From NCBI RefSeq assembly GCF_017603965.1, contig NZ_CP071955.1, positions 1,116,001 through 1,180,000 on the forward strand: a stretch of 64,000 nt of DNA, written 5' to 3'. Every line of letters starts with the position of its first letter. The stretch's first letter is position 1. Shown here one piece after another: positions 58,026 through 64,000 of this stretch. Both the position numbers and the translations under genes were made by a program. The notes under the pieces were generated by a model, which was not told where the DNA came from, made no database searches, and saw only the letters and a list, made by a program, of their open reading frames with translations. This DNA comes from Xanthomonas fragariae (GTDB lineage: Bacteria > Pseudomonadota > Gammaproteobacteria > Xanthomonadales > Xanthomonadaceae).

Positions 58026-59633
58026 GTGAGCAAGCCCGCAATGTTGAGAGGCCTGCTCTCATTCAGCAGTATGACCATGGTTTCGCGGGTGTTGGGCCTG
58101 ATCCGCGACCAAGCGATCTCCACTACCTTCGGTGCCAATGCGGTGACCGATGCATTCTGGGTGGCGTTCCGGATTCCCAATTTCCTGCGCCGGTTGTTCG
58201 CCGAGGGCTCGTTTGCCACTGCGTTCGTGCCGGTGTTCACCGAAGTCAAGGAAACCCGCCCGCATACCGATCTGCGCGAGCTGATGGCGCGCGTGTCCGG
58301 CACGCTCGGCGGCATGCTGCTGGTGATCACCGCACTTGGGCTGATCTTCACTCCGCAACTGGCGTCGGTGTTCTCAGATGGCGCGGCTACCAACCCCGAA
58401 AAGTACGGGTTGTTGGTCGATTTGTTGCGGTTGACCTTCCCGTTCCTGCTGTTCGTTTCGCTCACGGCCCTGGCCGGCGGCGCCCTCAATAGTTTCCAGC
58501 GCTTTGCGATTCCGGCACTGACGCCGGTGATTCTCAACCTGTGCATGATCGCCGGCGCTTTGTGGTTGGCGCCGCGACTGGAGGTGCCGATCCTGGCACT
58601 GGGCTGGGCGGTGCTGGTTGCCGGTGCTCTGCAACTGCTGTTCCAGTTGCCGGCGTTGAAGGGCATCGACCTGTTGACGTTGCCGCGCTGGGGCTGGAAT
58701 CACCCGGACGTGCGCAAGGTGCTGACCTTGATGATCCCGACCTTGTTCGGTTCGTCGATCGCGCAGATCAACCTGATGCTTGACACGGTGATCGCCGCGC
58801 GGCTTGCCGACGGCTCGCAGTCGTGGCTGTCGCTGGCCGATAGATTCCTGGAATTGCCCTTGGGCGTGTTCGGCGTGGCGCTGGGCACGGTGATCCTGCC
58901 GGCGCTGGCCCGCCATCACGTCAAGACCGACCGCAGCGCATTCTCCGGTGCGCTGGATTGGGGTTTCCGCACCACGCTGCTGATCGCGATGCCGGCCATG
59001 CTGGGCCTGCTGTTGCTGGCCGAGCCGCTGGTGGCTACCTTGTTCCAGTATCGCAAGTTCACCGCGTTCGATACGCGCATGACCGCGATGTCGGTCTACG
59101 GCTTGAGCTTCGGCCTGCCGGCTTACGCCATGCTCAAGGTGCTTTTGCCGGCTTTCTACGCACGTCAGGACACGCGCACTCCGGTGCGTGCCGGCGTGGC
59201 CGCACTGATCGCCAACATGGTGTTCAACTTCGCGCTGCTGGCGGTGGTCTACCAGATCATGGTGCCGCCCGAGCTCAAGGCGCAGGGCATGATGCAGGCG
59301 CTGGGCAAGCAGCCGGGCCTGCATCTGGCACTGGGCATCGCCAGTGCGCTGTCGAGTTATCTCAACCTGGGAATGCTGTGGTACTGGCTGGGCAAGTCCG
59401 GCGTGTATCAGCGGCGGCCGGGCTGGGGCGGCTATGCGCTGCGCCTGCTGCTGGCCTGCGCGGTGATGGTGGTGGTGCTGTTGGGTCTGCTGTGGTGGTT
59501 GCCCTCGTTTACGCACATGGACAAGTGGGATCGCATTGGCTGGCTGGCAGTGCTGGTCGGCAGCGGTGGGCTGACCTATCTGGTGGCGCAGGTAGGATTG
59601 GGATTGCGACCGCGGCATTTGCGCGAGGGGTAA
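58026..59633 (+). CDS. murJ: Lipid II flippase MurJ
   Basis: This 535-residue MOP-superfamily membrane protein moves lipid II across the inner membrane for peptidoglycan synthesis. About 14 helices are visible, starting with FSSMTMVSRVLGLIRDQAI and FWVAFRIPNFLRRLFAEGSF (conserved Arg residues). The start is GTG at 58026. Order rpsT, murJ, ribF, ileS, lspA is common in gammaproteobacteria. Confidence 0.96.
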   Translation: MSKPAMLRGLLSFSSMTMVSRVLGLIRDQAISTTFGANAVTDAFWVAFRIPNFLRRLFAEGSFATAFVPVFTEVKETRPHTDLRELMARVSGTLGGMLLVITALGLIFTPQLASVFSDGAATNPEKYGLLVDLLRLTFPFLLFVSLTALAGGALNSFQRFAIPALTPVILNLCMIAGALWLAPRLEVPILALGWAVLVAGALQLLFQLPALKGIDLLTLPRWGWNHPDVRKVLTLMIPTLFGSSIAQINLMLDTVIAARLADGSQSWLSLADRFLELPLGVFGVALGTVILPALARHHVKTDRSAFSGALDWGFRTTLLIAMPAMLGLLLLAEPLVATLFQYRKFTAFDTRMTAMSVYGLSFGLPAYAMLKVLLPAFYARQDTRTPVRAGVAALIANMVFNFALLAVVYQIMVPPELKAQGMMQALGKQPGLHLALGIASALSSYLNLGMLWYWLGKSGVYQRRPGWGGYALRLLLACAVMVVVLLGLLWWLPSFTHMDKWDRIGWLAVLVGSGGLTYLVAQVGLGLRPRHLREG

Positions 59634-59851
59634 GGGATGGATAGGGCGCCTGCCGGACTTGGCAGAGTAAGTGGCAGAACCGCCTGCGCTGTACGGAGTT
59701 CTGCCTTCGCGCAGCCGAATGTTCGCTGCCACCTGCCAAGCGCTGCCCGCTCCTGAGCGCGCGCCCATGCGGGTTGACAGGCACGGCTATACTTGCAGGT
59801 TATGTATCAGTGAGGGTCGGCCGGCAGGCCGGCATCTGTTTGGATCGAGCA

Positions 59852-60874
59852 ATGAGCAGGCTGTTTAGAGACGTCGAGGGCGGGACATTGTTCCCGCGCG
59901 GAAGCGTGGTCTGTATCGGCGCCTTCGATGGCCTGCATCTGGGGCATCGGACGTTGGTGCAACACGCAGTCGCGCGCGCGCGCGCGCTGGGCGTGCCGGC
60001 GGTGGCGGTGAGCTTCGAGCCGTTGCCGCGGGAGTTTTTTGCCTCGGTCGCGCCGCCGCCGCGGCTGACCCTGGCCCGCGCCAAGATCAAAGGGCTGTAT
60101 GACTTCGGCGCCGACAGCGTTGGCATGATCCGTTTCGACGGCCGCTTGTCGGCGATGAGCGCGGAAGACTTTGTGCGATTGGCGCTGGTCGGTCGGCTGT
60201 GCGCGCGCGAAGTATGGATCGGCCCGGAGTTTCGCTTCGGCCATCGGCGCGGCGGCGATATTGCGTTGCTGCGTACCCTCGGCGATCAGCACGGCTTTGT
60301 GGCCGGCGAAATCGCGCCGGTGCATCTGTGGGGGGAGCGCATTTCTGCGACGCGGATTCGCGAGCTGCTGGGTGCCGGCGAGTTTGCGCATGCTGGCAAA
60401 TTGCTCGGCCGCCCGTATGCCATCGGCGGACGAGTGGTGCGTGGCAAACAACTCGGCTGCACGCTGGGCTACCCGACTGCCAACTTGCGCTTTCAGCGCA
60501 CCCCGGCTTTGTCTGGCATCTATGCGACCTGGGTGCACGGGATGGCCGAGCAGCCTTGGCCATCGGTATCGAGCTTTGGCACCCGGCCCACGGTCGCTGG
60601 TGTGGAGCCGCTGCTGGAAGCGCACCTGTTCGATTTCCAGGGCGATCTGTATGGCCGGCATATCGAAGTCGAATTCGTTGCCAAGCTGCGCGACGAAGAA
60701 AAGTTCGATGGCCTGGACGCGTTGACCGTGCAGATGCATCGCGATGCCGAGCAGGCACGTGCTGTACTTGATGCCGGTCCCTCGCAAGAGCCTGCACATA
60801 ATAAAAATGCGAGCTCCTCGCAAACGTCTGCACACTTAAGTGCAGGCACTTCAGACAACGCAGCGCAACGGTAG
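59852..60874 (+). CDS. ribF: Bifunctional riboflavin kinase/FAD synthetase
   Basis: This 340-residue enzyme makes FMN and FAD. The N-terminal nucleotidyl-transferase domain has the GAFDGLHLGHRTLV motif (about 24-37), and the C-terminal kinase domain has GYPTANLRF and SFGTRPTV. The start at 59852 (MSRLFRDVEGG) is supported by the family N-terminus. The C-terminus has a Ser/Ala-rich extension (about 310-340). It ends 6 bases before ileS. Confidence 0.95.
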   Translation: MSRLFRDVEGGTLFPRGSVVCIGAFDGLHLGHRTLVQHAVARARALGVPAVAVSFEPLPREFFASVAPPPRLTLARAKIKGLYDFGADSVGMIRFDGRLSAMSAEDFVRLALVGRLCAREVWIGPEFRFGHRRGGDIALLRTLGDQHGFVAGEIAPVHLWGERISATRIRELLGAGEFAHAGKLLGRPYAIGGRVVRGKQLGCTLGYPTANLRFQRTPALSGIYATWVHGMAEQPWPSVSSFGTRPTVAGVEPLLEAHLFDFQGDLYGRHIEVEFVAKLRDEEKFDGLDALTVQMHRDAEQARAVLDAGPSQEPAHNKNASSSQTSAHLSAGTSDNAAQR

Positions 60875-60880
60875 AGACCT

Positions 60881-63712
60881 GTGACCCAAGACTACAAAGC
60901 CACTCTCCATCTGCCCGCGACGGAATTCCCGATGCGCGGCGACCTGCCCAAGCGCGAGCCGGCGATACTGGAGCGCTGGGAGCGTGAGGGCCTGTACGCG
61001 CAACTGCGCGCCAATGCCACAGGGCGCCCGCTGTTCGTGCTGCACGACGGCCCGCCGTATGCCAACGGCCAGATTCATCTGGGCCATGCAGTCAACAAGA
61101 TCCTGAAGGACATCATCGTCAAGTCGAAGTATTTGGCTGGCTTCGATGCGCCCTACATTCCTGGCTGGGATTGCCATGGCCTGCCGATCGAAATCGCGAT
61201 CGAGAAGAAGTACGGGAAGGTCGGGGTAAAGCTGGATGCGGCGGAATTTCGCCAGAAGTGCCGCCAATACGCGACCGAGCAGATCGATCTGCAGCGGCGC
61301 GATTTCAAGCGCCTAGGCGTGATCGGCGATTGGGACAACCCTTATAAGACGCTCGATTTCCGCTTCGAAGCCAATGAGATTCGCGCGCTCGCCAAGGTCG
61401 TCGACAACGGCCACCTGACCCGGGGCGTCAAGCCGGTGCACTGGTGTTTCGATTGCGGTTCGGCACTGGCTGAGGCCGAGATCGAATACGCCGACAAGGT
61501 GTCGCCGACGGCGGATATCGCCTACCCGGCGCGCGATCCGGCTGCCGTCGCTGCTGCGTTCGGCGCGATGCTACCGGCAGGCGTAAGCGTAGCGGTGCCG
61601 ATCTGGACTACCACGCCGTGGACGCTGCCAGCCTCGCTGGCGGTGAGCGTGGGTGCGGAACTGGATTACGTGCTGGTCGAAGGCCCGGCCGACCGCGGCC
61701 AGCCGCGCTGGCTGGTGATCGCCGAGGCCTTGGCCGGCAAGGCGCTCGGGCGCTACGGTGTAGAGACGGTGGTGATGCACGGCCATGCCAAGGGCGCGGC
61801 GCTGGAGCAGATGCTGCTGAATCACCCGTTCTATGCCGAGCGCGAAATCCCGCTGCTGCTGGGCGATCACGTGTCGGCCGAAGACGGTACCGGCGCGGTG
61901 CATACCGCACCTGGTCACGGTCAGGAGGACTACCAGGTCTCCAGGCAGTACGGCCTGCTGGAGCGCTACGGTGCTGCGCAGATCAACCCGGTGGACGGAC
62001 GCGGCGTGTATCTACCGTCGACGCCGCCGCTGGGCGACACCGTGCTGGCCGGGCTGCATATCTGGAAGGCCAACGACATCATCATCGAGGCGTTGCGCGA
62101 CACCGGCGTGGTGTTGGCGGCCAGCAGGATGGAACACAGCTACCCGCATTGCTGGCGCCACAAGACGCCGATCGCGTTCCGCGCCACGCCGCAGTGGTTC
62201 ATCTCGATGGAACAGGCCAATCTGCGCGCCGATGCGCTTAAGGCCATCGAAGGCGTGCACTGGTATCCTTCCTGGGGCCAGGCGCGCATCGCCGGAATGG
62301 TCGACGGGCGCCCGGACTGGACCGTCTCGCGGCAACGCACCTGGGGCGTGCCGATCGCCTTGTTCGTGCATCGCGAAACCGGCGAGCCGCATCCGCGCAG
62401 CACCGAGCTGCTGCGCCAGGTTGCCGACCGGGTGGAGCTGGGCGGCGTGGACGTGTGGTACACGCTGGATGCGGCCGAACTGCTGGGCGACGAAGCGGCC
62501 GATTACGACAAGATCACCGACATCCTGGATGTGTGGTTCGACTCGGGTGTAACGCACGAAGCGGTGCTGGTCGACCGCGGCCTGCCCAAGCCGGCCGACC
62601 TGTATCTGGAAGGTTCCGATCAGCATCGCGGCTGGTTCCAGTCCTCGCTGCTGACCGGCGTGGCGATGGACAAGGTGGCGCCGTACAAGCAGTGCCTCAC
62701 CCACGGCTTTACCGTGGACGCGCATGGTCGCAAGATGTCCAAGTCGGATAAAAACGGCATCGAGCCGCAGGAGATCATGAAGACCCTGGGCGCGGACATC
62801 CTGCGCCTGTGGATCGCCTCGGCCGACTACAGCAACGAAATGTCGCTGTCGCAGGAGATCCTCAAGCGCAATGCCGATGCGTATCGCCGTCTGCGTAATA
62901 CTGCGCGCTTTCTGCTCGGCAATCTGCATGGGTTCGATCCGCTGCAGCATCAGGTGGCGCTGGACGACATGGTGCCGCTGGATCGCTGGATCGTGCATCG
63001 TGCGCACGAACTGCAGGAGAAGATCGCCGCCGCGTATGCGCGCTACGACTTGGCCGAAATCATGCAGGCCCTGCTGAACTTCTGCAGCGTGGATCTGGGT
63101 TCGCTGTATCTGGACGTGACCAAGGACCGTCTGTACACGATGGCCGAGGATGCACGCGGCCGCCGTTCGGCGCAGAGCGCGATGTACCACGTGGCCGAAG
63201 CGTTCGTGCGCTGGATCGCGCCTGTGCTGAGCTTCACGGCCGAAGAACTTTGGGGCTACCTGCCGGGCAAGCATGCCGAAAATGTGCTGTTCGTGACATG
63301 GTACGACGGCCTTGCGCCGTTGCCAGCCAATGCCGCGCTGACCATTGCCGACTTCGACAAGCTGCTGGCCTTGCGCGAGCAGGTGGCCAAGGTGTTGGAG
63401 CCGATGCGTGCCAACGGCGCAATCGGCGCAGCACTGGAAGCGGAGATCACCGTGGCCGTCGATGCCCAGACCGCTGCACGCTGGCAGCCGTTGGCCGAAG
63501 AGCTGCGTTTTTTGTTCATCAGTGGCGACGTCAGCGTGATCGCAGCCAGCACCGACGACATCTTCGTCAGCGCGCAGCCGACCGCCAAGGCCAAGTGCGT
63601 ACGCTGCTGGCACCACCAGGCCAGCGTGGGTAGCGATCTGCGTCATCGGGAACTGTGCAGCCGCTGCGTCAGCAACATCGAAGGCCCTGGCGAGGAGCGT
63701 CGCTGGTTCTGA
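60881..63712 (+). CDS. ileS: Isoleucyl-tRNA synthetase
   Basis: This 943-residue class I synthetase charges tRNA-Ile. The HIGH motif is [16 protein letters not shown] and the KMSKS motif is KMSKSDKNG. The editing domain is present (from [16 protein letters not shown]). The C-terminal zinc site is CVRCWHH...CSRCVSN. The start is GTG at 60881, 6 bases after ribF, so they are co-transcribed. Confidence 0.98.
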   Translation: MTQDYKATLHLPATEFPMRGDLPKREPAILERWEREGLYAQLRANATGRPLFVLHDGPPYANGQIHLGHAVNKILKDIIVKSKYLAGFDAPYIPGWDCHGLPIEIAIEKKYGKVGVKLDAAEFRQKCRQYATEQIDLQRRDFKRLGVIGDWDNPYKTLDFRFEANEIRALAKVVDNGHLTRGVKPVHWCFDCGSALAEAEIEYADKVSPTADIAYPARDPAAVAAAFGAMLPAGVSVAVPIWTTTPWTLPASLAVSVGAELDYVLVEGPADRGQPRWLVIAEALAGKALGRYGVETVVMHGHAKGAALEQMLLNHPFYAEREIPLLLGDHVSAEDGTGAVHTAPGHGQEDYQVSRQYGLLERYGAAQINPVDGRGVYLPSTPPLGDTVLAGLHIWKANDIIIEALRDTGVVLAASRMEHSYPHCWRHKTPIAFRATPQWFISMEQANLRADALKAIEGVHWYPSWGQARIAGMVDGRPDWTVSRQRTWGVPIALFVHRETGEPHPRSTELLRQVADRVELGGVDVWYTLDAAELLGDEAADYDKITDILDVWFDSGVTHEAVLVDRGLPKPADLYLEGSDQHRGWFQSSLLTGVAMDKVAPYKQCLTHGFTVDAHGRKMSKSDKNGIEPQEIMKTLGADILRLWIASADYSNEMSLSQEILKRNADAYRRLRNTARFLLGNLHGFDPLQHQVALDDMVPLDRWIVHRAHELQEKIAAAYARYDLAEIMQALLNFCSVDLGSLYLDVTKDRLYTMAEDARGRRSAQSAMYHVAEAFVRWIAPVLSFTAEELWGYLPGKHAENVLFVTWYDGLAPLPANAALTIADFDKLLALREQVAKVLEPMRANGAIGAALEAEITVAVDAQTAARWQPLAEELRFLFISGDVSVIAASTDDIFVSAQPTAKAKCVRCWHHQASVGSDLRHRELCSRCVSNIEGPGEERRWF

Positions 63713-63857
63713 TCCTCTAATTTCTTCTCACGCGAGCGAGAGAAGATGGCGCGAAGTGCCGGATGAGGGCGTGCGATGGCGCATCCGGCTGTGCTTACCC
63801 ATCCGCCCTTCGGGCAGCCTTTCCCGTCCCCGGAACAAGGAACAGCAAGGTGATTTC

Positions 63858-64000
63858 ATGACCGCAAGACCCAAACCCTCCGCCCTGATCTGGCTGCTGT
63901 TGTCGGCGCTCGTGGTCGGGCTGGACCAGTGGAGCAAGGCCTGGGTGCTGTCCAGCCTGCCCGAGTACACCCCGGTTCCGGTCATCGGCGGGTTTTGGAA
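63858..64000 (+). CDS. lspA: Signal peptidase II (partial, window edge)
   Basis: The first 47 codons read [20 protein letters not shown], then [10 protein letters not shown], the first conserved motif of prolipoprotein signal peptidase, and [13 protein letters not shown]. The enzyme removes the signal peptide of lipoproteins, including those encoded here. The gene continues beyond the window. Confidence 0.93.
   Translation, partial: MTARPKPSALIWLLLSALVVGLDQWSKAWVLSSLPEYTPVPVIGGFW

Noticed and set aside
58374..59768. 464-codon minus-strand open frame
   Set aside because: Antisense to murJ; Gln/His/Arg-rich shadow.

Overview
The window is chromosomal, GC-rich gammaproteobacterial DNA, and several blocks point to Xanthomonas. 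These are the tig-clpP-clpX-lon-hupB-ppiD order, a ColR/ColS-like pair beside lipid A modification genes, a bacterial angiotensin-converting-enzyme homologue, a type IV secretion effector with XVIPCD-like C-terminal modules, and recurrent short inverted-repeat elements in intergenic DNA. IS fragments and pseudogenes fit a plant-associated xanthomonad. I cannot fix the species from sequence alone.

Layout: (1) 178-9486, minus strand: protein quality control (trigger factor, ClpP, ClpX, Lon, HU, PpiD) with two tRNA-Asp, one tRNA-Val and one tRNA-Leu. (2) 9746-13521: a PAS histidine kinase, then a pile of IS remnants, then a PAS-AraC regulator. (3) 13527-19276: large catalase and glycine decarboxylase GcvP, the latter behind a tandem glycine riboswitch. 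(4) 19308-22282: MFS remnant, small conserved protein, M2 peptidase. (5) 22390-28341: phosphoethanolamine transferase, PAP2 phosphatase and a broken ArnT-like glycosyltransferase, divergent from a ColR/ColS-like two-component system. (6) 28523-31597: a HEAGH-motif protein, then GNAT-minC-minD-minE. (7) 31845-40319: a NarL-type two-component system behind a MITE-like repeat, SRPBCC protein, DUF423 protein, AlkA-like glycosylase, M15 peptidase, an SPFH/small membrane/RHH operon, and PurT. (8) 40320-46842: an accessory island with an orphan VirD4 coupling protein, a Tle1-like antibacterial effector with two XVIPCD-like modules, its likely immunity lipoprotein, a scrap of a second effector copy and a broken EEP-family lipoprotein gene. 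(9) 46895-55376: Bpt aminoacyl-transferase, EF-hand protein, DUF2007-like protein, TesB, enoyl-CoA hydratase-like protein, PCuAC-like protein, thioesterase, UvrA. (10) 55576-64000: rplU-rpmA-obgE, rpsT, murJ, ribF, ileS and the start of lspA.

The most interesting part is 40635-46057. A T4SS coupling protein is encoded next to an effector-immunity pair with no virB channel gene in the window. The effector appears to carry two copies of the VirD4-docking module and a DUF2235/Tle1 lipase domain. The second theme is a family of about 65-150 bp elements with ends near AGAGCGGCTAACAAAAC, seen at four places, one of which ends 12 bp before a sensor-kinase start codon.
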